Assembly (NCBI GenBank): GCA_035267045.1
Contig: DATFMH010000210.1
Span: 1 to 21,697, forward strand
Length of the DNA stretch: 21,697 nucleotides
Reading direction: 5' to 3'
DNA from: DATFMH01 sp035267045
GTDB lineage: Bacteria > Bacteroidota > Rhodothermia > Balneolales > DATFMH01
In this document: in pieces, positions 9,479 through 17,443 of the stretch
Layout: each line of letters opens with the position of its first letter
How positions within the stretch are numbered: the first letter of the stretch is position 1
Notes under the pieces: model-generated
Seen by the model: only the letters and a program-made list of their open reading frames with translations
Told to the model about the DNA's origin: nothing
Databases searched by the model: none
Program-made: the position numbers and the translations under genes

Positions 9479-9504
9479 ATTGCTTTTATGAGGTGAAAAG
9501 CAAT
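9479..9504 (+). repeat. 9-bp hairpin in the unit A' leader
   Basis: ATTGCTTTT (9479-9487) and AAAAGCAAT (9496-9504) pair perfectly around an eight-base loop, ATGAGGTG. The loop is itself Shine-Dalgarno-like (GAGGTG). It is not followed by a T-run, so it is not an intrinsic terminator. It may be an mRNA-stabilising or regulatory leader structure. Confidence 0.5.
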
Positions 9505-9572
9505 GCACAATTCTATGTTATCATATTATATCCTATCTGTTCAATAGCCCTAATAATAACTTAGAAACAAAG

Positions 9573-9580
9573 AAGTGAGG
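9573..9580 (+). promoter_or_regulatory. Shine-Dalgarno deciding the start of unit A' susC
   Basis: AAGTGAGG lies six bases before ATG 9587. The in-frame GTG at 9575 is inside this element and is not the start. It is identical to the element before the unit B susC. Confidence 0.8.
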
Positions 9581-9586
9581 TTTTCT

Positions 9587-12500
9587 ATGGCAAAAAAGTT
9601 ACTCATAGCTGCTTTGTTTACTCTACTGTTTATCCCTCTTAACAGTGCATTTGCACAAGGTGGGAAAATAGTAGGTAGTATCGTTGATGCTTCCACAGGC
9701 GACGGCTTGCCCGGTGCTAATATTTTAATTGTGGAATTAAAACGAGGAACAGCTTCCGATGCAAACGGTAACTTCAGTATAAATAATGTACCTGCTGGTA
9801 CTTACACTATTGAAGCAACTTACATCGGTTACAAAGAATACAAAAAGAAGGTTACAGTTGAAGGTGCAAGTTCGAATATCAATATCGCACTTCAGCCAAG
9901 TACAGCCGGTTTAAGTGAGGTAACGGTTAGTGCTCTTGGATTTAAATCCAAAAGAGACGAATCGGGAACTTCATCCGAAAGTGTAAGTGGTGCTACTATT
10001 ACAAAAGCAGCAACACCAAGTGTGCTTACCTCTTTATCAGGTAAAGCCGCAGGTGTAGATATTACACAATCATCCGGTGACCCGGGTGCCGGTGCCCGTA
10101 TCCTGATTCGTGGTGCCAAGTCACTGCAATCTAACAACCAGCCTTTATTTGTAATTGATGGTGTCCCTGTAAACAACTCCACACAAGGATCAGGTGTTGC
10201 AGGTGTAACTCAGCAATCACGTATAAATGACCTGAACCCGGATAACATTGCATCCGTTGAGGTGCTGAAAGGCCCATCCGCAGCCGCCCTTTGGGGATCC
10301 CGTGCTGCTAATGGTGTGATTGTTATCACCACCAAACAAGGTCAGCGTACAAATGGGAAAGTAAACATTTCCGTCAATTCGCGTTTAACAGTCAATGAAC
10401 TGAATAAAATCCAGGGACTCCAGTCCACTTATGGACAAGGATTTTTTGGTACTTATGGCTGGGGCAGTGCTCTGAGCTGGGGCGACCGTATTAAGGATCG
10501 TTCCGGTGGAAAAGATGTCAGAGCCAGAAATGATTATGCTTACAGTAAGATCACTCAAAAGAACTCTAAACAAGTATATGACCACTCCCATGATATTTTC
10601 CAAAATGCGTTATCATGGAATAAATCAGTTGCATTGAGTGGTGGTAATGACGATGGAACCTTTTACGTTAATATTGAGAACCTGAATGATAAGGGTATTG
10701 TAAAAACAAATAGTAATTATGACCGTACCTCCATCAGAACTAATGTAACTCGTAATTTCGCCGAAAACTTACATGTCGGTGTAAATGCCAGTTACGTCAG
10801 AACCAGTTCCGATCGTATTCAGAAGGGTTCTAACATTTCAGGATTGTTATTAGGCTCTTACCGTACGCCGCCTGATTTCAACAATCAACCGTACATGGTT
10901 AATTATATTGATGCCAACGGAAATGTTTATCCAAATCAACAAAGGTCATACAGGAATCCGGCTGGTAATCCCAATAATGGTCCCGGTTATAACAACCCGT
11001 TTTTTGTAATGAATAAGGACCATAACACATCTGTTGTTAATCGTATCTTTGGTGATACTCACCTTTCCTACGATCCTACATCATGGTTGAATATCACAGA
11101 ACGATTGGGACTTGACTACTATGTCGATCATCGTAATCAATTATTCCCCGTTGGTGATGCCACTCAACCCGCAGGTTCTTATACGCAACAGGATCTTTCC
11201 AATTACCAGTTGAATAATGACCTGATTGCTAAAGCATCTCATGACTTCAGCAATAACTTTGGTGGAAGCTTATTGGTTGGTTTTAACCTGAATACCCGTA
11301 AATATTATAATATCGGTTCAGGCATAACTGATTTTATCTTTGCAACCGCTCCTCCGAATATGAGTAACGGTCTGAACAGTTCACCATTCAATAGTAAGAG
11401 TGAAGTTAAGACAGCAGCTCTTTATTCTGAAGCCAAATTCAACTTATACAATCAGTTATTTTTTGACTTAACCGCCAGAAATGAGAGCGCATCCACCTAC
11501 GGAACGAATGCTAAAAGTACCTATATATTCCCATCCGCTTCCGTGGCATGGCAGTTTACGCAACTCAGTAGTTTGAAAGACAATAAATTCCTGAGTTTCG
11601 GTAAATTACGTGCCGCATGGGGTGAAGCCGGACGTCAGCCTGGCGCTTACCAGACACAAACGACCTATGGCAGAGCCTTCTGGGGTAATGGTTGGGGACC
11701 CGCTATTAACTCTAAATATTATAATGGCGGTGCTTCCCGGTCAGGTAATGAAGGTAATAACGATTTAAAACCTGAGATTACCACTTCAATGGAAGCCGGT
11801 CTTGACTTACGATTCTTCAATGATCGTTTAAGCCTTAGCGCTACGCATTACATTGAGAAGACACGGCAAGCTCTTCTTCCTTTATCTGTTGCACCTTCCG
11901 CAGGTTACAACAGCCGTACAGCTAACGCTGCAAGGATTAAGAACGTTGGTACTGAGTTAACTGCAAGTGCCGAATGGTTGCGTTTCAAAGGATTCAGCTG
12001 GACAACTGCCGTAAACTGGACACATAATCAAAATACGGTTACCAGCCTTTCCGGTGTTAAAAATGTATTCTTAGCCGGATTTACGGATCCCAGCTCAGAT
12101 GCCGTTCAAGGACAAGCTATTGGTGTTCTTTATGGTACTCAATGGGCCCGCAAATCTGATGGTACCATGAACCTGGATAGTAAGGGTTTCCCAACTACCG
12201 CCGCTCAAAATGGCGTACTGGGCGATCCAAATCCAGACTGGCGTGCCGGTATTACCAATACCTTCCGATATAAGAATCTATCCGTAAGCGCACAGCTGGA
12301 TATCAAACAGGGATTCCAGGTATGGAACGGGACCAAAGGTGCCCTATCTTTCTTTGGACGTGCAGCCAACCAGAATTGGTGGTCAACCATTTCCGCAAGC
12401 AAAGCACAAAACCTGAAAAACTATTTAGGCTATACGGTCGCTCAAATGGCTGCTGCCGATGCAGGTTCCAAGTCAGCATCTTACAGGCAAAACAGTGATG

Positions 12501-12871
12501 GTACTTACTCCTTCCGTGGATACGTTCATGATTTCGGTGGTGGACCTGTTGTTGTTGACGGTTCTTACTTCTGGGCCGGACCCGGATCCGGATTTACCGG
12601 ACCAGCTGAACAATTCATCGAAAACGGAAGTTACGTACGTCTACGTCAAATTGCTGTTAGTTACACACTTAGCAGCAAATCATTCCGCAATGCCACCGGT
12701 TTACGTTCCATTGACGTAGGTGTATCCGCCAACAACATTGCGCTATGGACGAAGTACAGTGGTATCGATCCGGAGACCAATCTGACAGGTGTTGGAAATG
12801 GTCAGGGTTTGGATTATTTCAACAACCCTAACGAGCGATCCTGGATCTTTACAATCCGAGTTAATTACTAA
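9587..12871 (+). CDS. SusC/RagA-family TonB-dependent receptor, unit A'
   Basis: This is a complete 1094-residue SusC starting at ATG 9587. Parts in order: signal peptide with cleavage after AFA (Ala23); CarboxypepD_reg-like domain (about 26-105, GSIVDASTGDGLPGAN and SDANGNFSINNVPAGTY); candidate TonB box LSEVTVSALG (109-118); plug with LSGKAAGVDITQ, ILIRGAKSL and LFVIDGVPV; signature ending ALWGSRAANGVIVITTKQG (234-252); barrel ending IRVNY. It is a paralogue of the truncated receptor at 1-2412, sharing RTPPDFNN/RTPPDFSN, QQRSYRNP/RQRSYRNP, GEAGRQPGAY/GQVGRQPGPY and GIDPETNLTG. It forms the import channel with the SusD 20 bases downstream. Substrate unknown; the likeness to unit A suggests related but not identical ligands. 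Confidence 0.96.
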   Translation: MAKKLLIAALFTLLFIPLNSAFAQGGKIVGSIVDASTGDGLPGANILIVELKRGTASDANGNFSINNVPAGTYTIEATYIGYKEYKKKVTVEGASSNINIALQPSTAGLSEVTVSALGFKSKRDESGTSSESVSGATITKAATPSVLTSLSGKAAGVDITQSSGDPGAGARILIRGAKSLQSNNQPLFVIDGVPVNNSTQGSGVAGVTQQSRINDLNPDNIASVEVLKGPSAAALWGSRAANGVIVITTKQGQRTNGKVNISVNSRLTVNELNKIQGLQSTYGQGFFGTYGWGSALSWGDRIKDRSGGKDVRARNDYAYSKITQKNSKQVYDHSHDIFQNALSWNKSVALSGGNDDGTFYVNIENLNDKGIVKTNSNYDRTSIRTNVTRNFAENLHVGVNASYVRTSSDRIQKGSNISGLLLGSYRTPPDFNNQPYMVNYIDANGNVYPNQQRSYRNPAGNPNNGPGYNNPFFVMNKDHNTSVVNRIFGDTHLSYDPTSWLNITERLGLDYYVDHRNQLFPVGDATQPAGSYTQQDLSNYQLNNDLIAKASHDFSNNFGGSLLVGFNLNTRKYYNIGSGITDFIFATAPPNMSNGLNSSPFNSKSEVKTAALYSEAKFNLYNQLFFDLTARNESASTYGTNAKSTYIFPSASVAWQFTQLSSLKDNKFLSFGKLRAAWGEAGRQPGAYQTQTTYGRAFWGNGWGPAINSKYYNGGASRSGNEGNNDLKPEITTSMEAGLDLRFFNDRLSLSATHYIEKTRQALLPLSVAPSAGYNSRTANAARIKNVGTELTASAEWLRFKGFSWTTAVNWTHNQNTVTSLSGVKNVFLAGFTDPSSDAVQGQAIGVLYGTQWARKSDGTMNLDSKGFPTTAAQNGVLGDPNPDWRAGITNTFRYKNLSVSAQLDIKQGFQVWNGTKGALSFFGRAANQNWWSTISASKAQNLKNYLGYTVAQMAAADAGSKSASYRQNSDGTYSFRGYVHDFGGGPVVVDGSYFWAGPGSGFTGPAEQFIENGSYVRLRQIAVSYTLSSKSFRNATGLRSIDVGVSANNIALWTKYSGIDPETNLTGVGNGQGLDYFNNPNERSWIFTIRVNY

Positions 12872-12891
12872 CTCATAATTGGAGAAATAAC

Positions 12892-14304
12892 ATGAAAAAA
12901 TTTCTTAAAATATTATTTCCTGTACTCATTGCGGTAGGCTTAGTCGGTTGTGATTCCTTTACCAGTGGAATAAATAACAACCCGAACAGACCTACCAGTG
13001 CCACGGCGCCGAAACTTTCGATCGGTGCACAGACGGCAGCTATTGAATTCTTTGAAGGTTTTCCTGATCAGCTTGCAACTATGTGGTCACGCCAAACAAA
13101 TGGTGCTGACCGACAATTCGCTGGTTATGAAACCTACCAGGGAGCCAATGGACAAGCATTCTCAAACATGTGGTCACTTGCTTATCAAGGCGTTTTGACC
13201 AATTTAAAACTGGCTGAAAAACAGGCCGGCGACATTGGTAATAAAAACCTTGTGGCAGTCGATCAGGTTATGGAAGGTATGACCATGGGTACGATAACCG
13301 CCCTATTTGGTGATGTACCGTATTCTGAAGCCATTCAGCCCGATAACACCCTTACCCCTCATTATGACGGACAACTGAAAGTCTACACCGAAGTACAAGC
13401 TACTCTGGATGCAGCTATCAACCAGTTGAAAGGTAATGTTGGTAAATCATTGGCAAGTGGCGTTGATGTTTGGTCGTACCAGGGCGATATCGCCAGTTGG
13501 TTACGTGCCGCTTATACTTTAAAAGCACGTTTCCTGATGCAAGTTGCCAAACATGGCGGATATAAAACTGCCGATCTGCAAGCTGTTATCAGTGCCGCTC
13601 AAAACGGCGTTGTAGCCACGGATGGATCTCAGGATCTCATGATCCCCCATTCCGGTGGTGTTTATAATGGCGACATGAACCTGTGGTATTCATTTATGGT
13701 CGTTGACCGAAGTGGATATGTAGACGCAGCGAACAATCAGGCTTACACACTGATGACTGATCCCGCTCGCGAGAATGCCAAAACGGATGATTCTCTGCGT
13801 GCGGCTTATTATTACATGCCTGATAATAACGGTAACCCGGGCCAGCAACTGAATACAAAAGACGGTGTTTTCACACCTACCTCTTCTTTTGCACTCATCA
13901 GAGCTTCTGAAACGCATCTCCTGATGGCGGAAGCTTACGAGCGCATGGGACAAGACCAGAATGCACTGGATCAGTTGAATGAAGCACGTACTTACGACCA
14001 AAATGTTTATGGTGGTACGTATAAAGATCTAACACTGTTAGATTTCCAGGCTGGTGGAGTATATGCAAATTCCACTATCATGCAACAGATTCTGGATGAA
14101 CAATATCTCTCACTTGAGATGCAAATAGAAGTATTCAACTTCTTACGCAGAGTGAATTTCAATGTAACAGACCTGACTACACCTCCGGGTCAATCTAAGT
14201 TCCCTCAGCGGTATATGTATCCACAAAGTGAAATATCTTCAAATCCGAATACACCTAAAGAAGCACAATCGGATTTATTTGTACCACTACCGGTTAATAA
14301 GTAA
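12892..14304 (+). CDS. SusD-like nutrient-binding outer-membrane lipoprotein, unit A'
   Basis: The predicted 470-residue lipoprotein has the signal MKKFLKI... and lipobox GLVGC, with acylated Cys20. It is of the SusD-like_2 type, with the C-terminal block PQRYMYPQSEISSNPNTP (about 443-460) and TPR-like ASETHLLMAEAYERMGQDQN. It is a paralogue of the unit A SusD at 2440: the blocks MTMGTITALFGDVPYSEA, MNLWYSFMVVDRSGYVDAAN and DEQYLSLEMQIEVFNFLRR all have counterparts there. GGAG sits about ten bases before the ATG. It works as the surface lid and ligand-binding subunit of the SusC encoded 20 bases upstream. An 8-bp hairpin (14313-14338) and then a terminator follow the stop. Confidence 0.95.
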   Translation: MKKFLKILFPVLIAVGLVGCDSFTSGINNNPNRPTSATAPKLSIGAQTAAIEFFEGFPDQLATMWSRQTNGADRQFAGYETYQGANGQAFSNMWSLAYQGVLTNLKLAEKQAGDIGNKNLVAVDQVMEGMTMGTITALFGDVPYSEAIQPDNTLTPHYDGQLKVYTEVQATLDAAINQLKGNVGKSLASGVDVWSYQGDIASWLRAAYTLKARFLMQVAKHGGYKTADLQAVISAAQNGVVATDGSQDLMIPHSGGVYNGDMNLWYSFMVVDRSGYVDAANNQAYTLMTDPARENAKTDDSLRAAYYYMPDNNGNPGQQLNTKDGVFTPTSSFALIRASETHLLMAEAYERMGQDQNALDQLNEARTYDQNVYGGTYKDLTLLDFQAGGVYANSTIMQQILDEQYLSLEMQIEVFNFLRRVNFNVTDLTTPPGQSKFPQRYMYPQSEISSNPNTPKEAQSDLFVPLPVNK

Positions 14305-14346
14305 ACCGGAATAGTTAATACCCTCCGCGTTATTAACTCGCATACT

Positions 14347-14378
14347 AAAAAGCCCCGTCGTTTGGCGGGGCTTTTTTT
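14347..14378 (+). terminator. Rho-independent terminator after unit A'
   Basis: The stem GCCCCGTC / GGCGGGGC has loop GTTT, with five As before and seven Ts after. The stem arms are identical to the terminator after unit B. It is preceded by an AT-type 8-bp inverted repeat, AGTTAATA / TATTAACT (14313-14338). Confidence 0.93.
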
Positions 14379-14951
14379 ATTTCACTTACTTAATCAATCT
14401 CTTTAGTTACAGACTTCTTTTGAAGAAATGATGCAGCCGGGTCTTAAATAACTTATGACGGGAGATCTTGTTTTAGTGATGAGTTTTTAGTTAATGTGAG
14501 GCTTGGATAAGGTATTCATCAATTTAATCATTGAAAGGTAAAAACTATGTACTATTATAAACTCATCTACAAAACGGCTAAGGTTGTAATCATATTCAGA
14601 ACTTTTCCGGATGCCCGATCTGTGTCGGCAGTGATCCACCCTGGTCTGGAAATATAGCAGTGTAGTACATTTATTTGGTCCATATACCCCATTACTACCC
14701 GCATTGTCATTCCGACCGTCAGCGGAGGAATCTATCATGGCAGATAGCCTTCACTTGATTACATACGATATAAGGCCCCCATCCGTTACCAGATTTCCCC
14801 GGCAAGCTTCGGGATGGCGTATTATGGTCTGTGATTAGAATATGATATATGAAATCTTATTAATTTTTCTATAATATCCGCGAAAATCTCAGTCTAAAAA
14901 TTTATACCCTCCATTCGCCGCATTCCTTTTTCCGTTCTCCTGTTTCCATCC
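14379..14951. other. Convergent intergenic region
   Basis: This lies between the end of the + strand unit A' and the end of the - strand racemase cluster. No convincing gene is seen. Its main content is a REP-like element at 14706-14818. I see no obvious intrinsic terminator for the - strand cluster in the 570 bases after its last stop codon. The bidirectional-looking terminator at 14347 would be the first candidate. Confidence 0.6.
14706..14818. repeat. REP-like / palindromic interspersed repeat, degenerate copy
   Basis: The left end reads GTCATTCCGACCGTCAGCGG then AGGAATCT. The right end reads AGATTTCCCCGGC then AAGCTTCGGGATGGC. The ends are imperfect reverse complements (GTCATTCCG against CGGGATGGC; AGGAATCT against AGATTTCC). 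I know this GTCATTCCG...AGGAATCT pattern as a common interspersed repeat in FCB-group and other bacterial genomes, where intact copies end in GGAATGAC. The centre contains a small CTATC/GATAG hairpin. The mismatches suggest an old, decayed copy. Confidence 0.6.
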
Positions 14952-16130
14952 TTATTCCACAATCCTTCTTGGAATATCCTCGGGCAGACGCGTCAATAAC
15001 TCGTAATTCAGATGATTACTGGCTTCGGAAAAGGAAGAAACGGTAATTGAATCTTCTCCCTGATAACCAATCATTACTACTTCATCATCCTTCTTGACAT
15101 CGGGAATATCGGTTACATCCACCATCATCACATTCATATTCACATATCCAACTACATTGGCTCTTTGTCCGTGTATCAAAACCGTGCCAACGTTACTTTG
15201 GCTGCGGCTGAAACCGTGAGCATACCCAACAGGAACACCCGCAAGCCTTTCCGTACGAGATGTAAAATAAGAAGTTCCGTAACCGACAAATTCACCGGGC
15301 TCCACATTTTTGATGTTCATAACCTTGCTTTTCCAACTGATAATGCGGTCTAACGGATCTTTGATACCATTATTCAGTTCTTTCACGTTTTCTATCTGCG
15401 ATTTCATATTCCGCATATAAGTCTCCCGGTTGGGCCAATAACCATATTGCGCAATACCCACACGCACCAAATCCATAATTGTTTCAGGATAGTTCAAAAC
15501 AGCGGCCGAACAGGCAGTGTGATGATACTTTGCTTTTATACCCCTGTCGGAAAACCACTTAATACTTTCATTGAACTTCTCTATCTGTGTTTTAACTCTT
15601 ACATAATTGCTGATGCTCTCCGCTCCGGCATAATGAGTACAAATACCCTCAATCTCAAGGCTGTCCTCATTCCCCTTTAGAAATTCCACCAACTCATCGA
15701 GCTGCCTATCCTCAAAACCCGTCCTGTGAAATCCCGTTTCCAGTTCAATATGTATTCTGGCTTTTTTACCTACCTTTTTGGCGGCTTTTACCGCAGCTTT
15801 TACTCTACCGGGGTCGAATACAAAAAATGACACTTCCTTTTCTATCGCCCATTCCAATTCATCATTGTCTATGATACCCATAATCATGATATGCGTATCA
15901 TCATTCTGCTTACAACGATTAGCCCTTAACGCTTCATGAGCACTATAAACGGAAAAGTGGTTAACACCGCATTTTTCAGCTATCGGCAGAAAATGCTCGA
16001 TACCATGTCCATAAGCATTCCCTTTTATGACCGAAGAGAAAACGACATCTTTGCCAATTCGTTTTCTCATATATTGTAAATTGTTTTCTAATGCTGATTT
16101 GCTGATTTCGATGTACGATGGTTCAAACAT
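14952..16130 (-). CDS. Alanine-racemase-family PLP enzyme (possibly broad-specificity amino-acid racemase)
   Basis: This is a 392-residue fold-type III PLP racemase that should interconvert L- and D-amino acids in the cytoplasm. The PLP lysine is Lys36 in VIKGNAYGHG. Other landmarks are ETGFHRTGF (131-139), HTACSAAVL (204-212), the pyridine-contact Arg223 in DLVRVGIAQYG, and the second catalytic base Tyr284 in VGYGTSYFT. Two usual Alr motifs deviate: GYADG is GYAHG (302-306), and the substrate-pocket MD pair is MN (332-333, VNMNVMMVDVT). The latter, with VLIHGQRANVVG, recalls broad-specificity racemases (Bsr/Alr-like) rather than housekeeping Alr. It starts 17 bases after the M20 stop, whose TAA runs directly into the SD-like AAGGTG, and is last in the cluster. 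Substrate is uncertain. Confidence 0.85.
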   Translation of the reverse strand: MFEPSYIEISKSALENNLQYMRKRIGKDVVFSSVIKGNAYGHGIEHFLPIAEKCGVNHFSVYSAHEALRANRCKQNDDTHIMIMGIIDNDELEWAIEKEVSFFVFDPGRVKAAVKAAKKVGKKARIHIELETGFHRTGFEDRQLDELVEFLKGNEDSLEIEGICTHYAGAESISNYVRVKTQIEKFNESIKWFSDRGIKAKYHHTACSAAVLNYPETIMDLVRVGIAQYGYWPNRETYMRNMKSQIENVKELNNGIKDPLDRIISWKSKVMNIKNVEPGEFVGYGTSYFTSRTERLAGVPVGYAHGFSRSQSNVGTVLIHGQRANVVGYVNMNVMMVDVTDIPDVKKDDEVVMIGYQGEDSITVSSFSEASNHLNYELLTRLPEDIPRRIVE

Positions 16131-16147
16131 TTATGTATTTATTCACC

Positions 16148-17338
16148 TTATTTTTCAAAATAATTTCTATTCAATATTTCGTTTACAATTCCATAAAACA
16201 TTAATGATCCGTTCTCAATAATTTCATCGGGGAAATCATATGTTTCGTTATGTAATTGTGGTTGCTTCTCTCCTGAACCAAGGCCGAACATAGCTCCTTT
16301 ATGATCGACCGTAAAGCGGCCGAAGTCCTCCGACCAGGAAAAAGGTTCCGGTAATAATTTCGTATCGTAACTCAAATCATCGGCAATTTTATTTACCAGC
16401 TTATGAGAGTTTTCCTCGTTGAATGTGGCATGAAATACCTGCGTCCAGTTTATTGTAGTATCCAGATCATGAATACTACCGTTTTTCTTAGAGATATCTT
16501 CGGATTTATCCACCAGAACTTCCATCATATCATCTTTGTGAGTACGGACCGTAGCCATGATTTCAGCATAACCGGGAGAGGTTCCAAATGCAATTTCACC
16601 CAATTTTGCATGGATTATAGTTATGAGCGCGGCTTGTGAGAAAGGTGTCTTCAACTGCGGTAATGCCAGCAGCTCTTCAATAAGATGAGCCATTGCAAGA
16701 GCCGGGTTTTTCCCATTCTCCGGATGAGAAGCATGAGTGGTGGCTCCTTTATATTTTACGATCAGGCCACGGGAAGCTGAAGAAAATATTCCCGGACGAT
16801 GTAATATCATCCCTTTGGGATATCCGGGTACATTGTGTAATGCAAAAATATAATCCGGTTCTATGTCCTGGAACTTGCTATCATCCAAAACCCATTGAGC
16901 CCCTTCCCCGGTTTCTTCCGCCGGCTGGAAGAGTAAAATTGCCCGCCCCTTATCCGGTTTGAACTTATTTAGAAGATGTCCGAGGCCGCATAATATTGCC
17001 ATATGTCCATCATGGCCACATTTATGCGATGAGCCCTCGTTCTTCGATTTATACGGGAGATCGTCATTAGCTTCAACTATAGGAAGTGCATCCAGTTCAC
17101 AGCGTATCATCACGGTCGGGCCTTCTGATTGACCGTTAAACTCAGCGGCAACTCCATTCCCACCTATTCCGGTATGAATTTTATCCGGTTTAAGTTCCTT
17201 TAGATAATCCTGAATAATTTTAGCGGTATGCTCCTCTTTACCTGAAACTTCTGCATTTTCATGAATAGTATGCCGCAGATCAGTCAGCTCTCCGGATTTT
17301 TTCGAGAAATATGACTTAATATCAGAGATCCGATCCAT
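16148..17338 (-). CDS. M20-family amidohydrolase (M20D type)
   Basis: The predicted 396-residue cytoplasmic metallo-amidohydrolase is likely to cleave N-acyl amino acids or dipeptides. Numbering is from ATG 17338. Metal ligands and catalytic residues are visible: Cys107 and His109 in HKCGHDGH, Glu141/Glu142 in PAEETGEGA, His168 in ALHNVPG, and His363 in PQLHNETYDFPD. The dimerisation domain follows about residue 187 (RGLIVKYKGATTHASHPENG). I prefer ATG 17338, with AAAAGAGAAAA upstream, over the in-frame TTG at 17368, which has no visible ribosome-binding site. It is preceded by a 105-base gap, the longest inside the cluster, and followed after 17 bases by the alanine-racemase-like gene. Family is firm; substrate is unknown. 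Confidence 0.93.
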   Translation of the reverse strand: MDRISDIKSYFSKKSGELTDLRHTIHENAEVSGKEEHTAKIIQDYLKELKPDKIHTGIGGNGVAAEFNGQSEGPTVMIRCELDALPIVEANDDLPYKSKNEGSSHKCGHDGHMAILCGLGHLLNKFKPDKGRAILLFQPAEETGEGAQWVLDDSKFQDIEPDYIFALHNVPGYPKGMILHRPGIFSSASRGLIVKYKGATTHASHPENGKNPALAMAHLIEELLALPQLKTPFSQAALITIIHAKLGEIAFGTSPGYAEIMATVRTHKDDMMEVLVDKSEDISKKNGSIHDLDTTINWTQVFHATFNEENSHKLVNKIADDLSYDTKLLPEPFSWSEDFGRFTVDHKGAMFGLGSGEKQPQLHNETYDFPDEIIENGSLMFYGIVNEILNRNYFEK

Positions 17339-17443
17339 AAATGATTTTCTCTTTTCAATAAATTTCAATTATAACGTCGGTTGGAAAACGTTATCCGGGA
17401 ACAGAACGTTCAGAAAAGTCTCGTAATAATATTCGGTAGCTTA

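Larger units (their letters stand above)
9122..9572. other. AT-rich intergenic leader of unit A' with several inverted repeats
   Basis: No gene is seen. Features in order are a small GCCC-TTTC-GGGC hairpin (about 9298-9309), a 9-bp inverted repeat (9386-9410), an extended -10 box (9420-9428), a bulged hairpin (9453-9476, AGAG/CTCT and AGC/GCT) and a 9-bp hairpin (9479-9504). If transcription starts near 9435 the untranslated leader is about 150 nt long and contains the last two hairpins. Confidence 0.65.

Noticed and set aside
14547..14657. Small + strand ORF (36 codons, begins MYYYKLIYKTAK) with AAAGGT seven bases before ATG
   Set aside because: It is short, its C-terminal half has no recognisable features, and it lies in decaying repeat-rich intergenic DNA. 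There is no support beyond a fair ribosome-binding site.
16693..16962. 89-codon + strand ORF opposite the M20 gene
   Set aside because: It is a shadow of the catalytic-domain coding region, with no start signal and no family resemblance.
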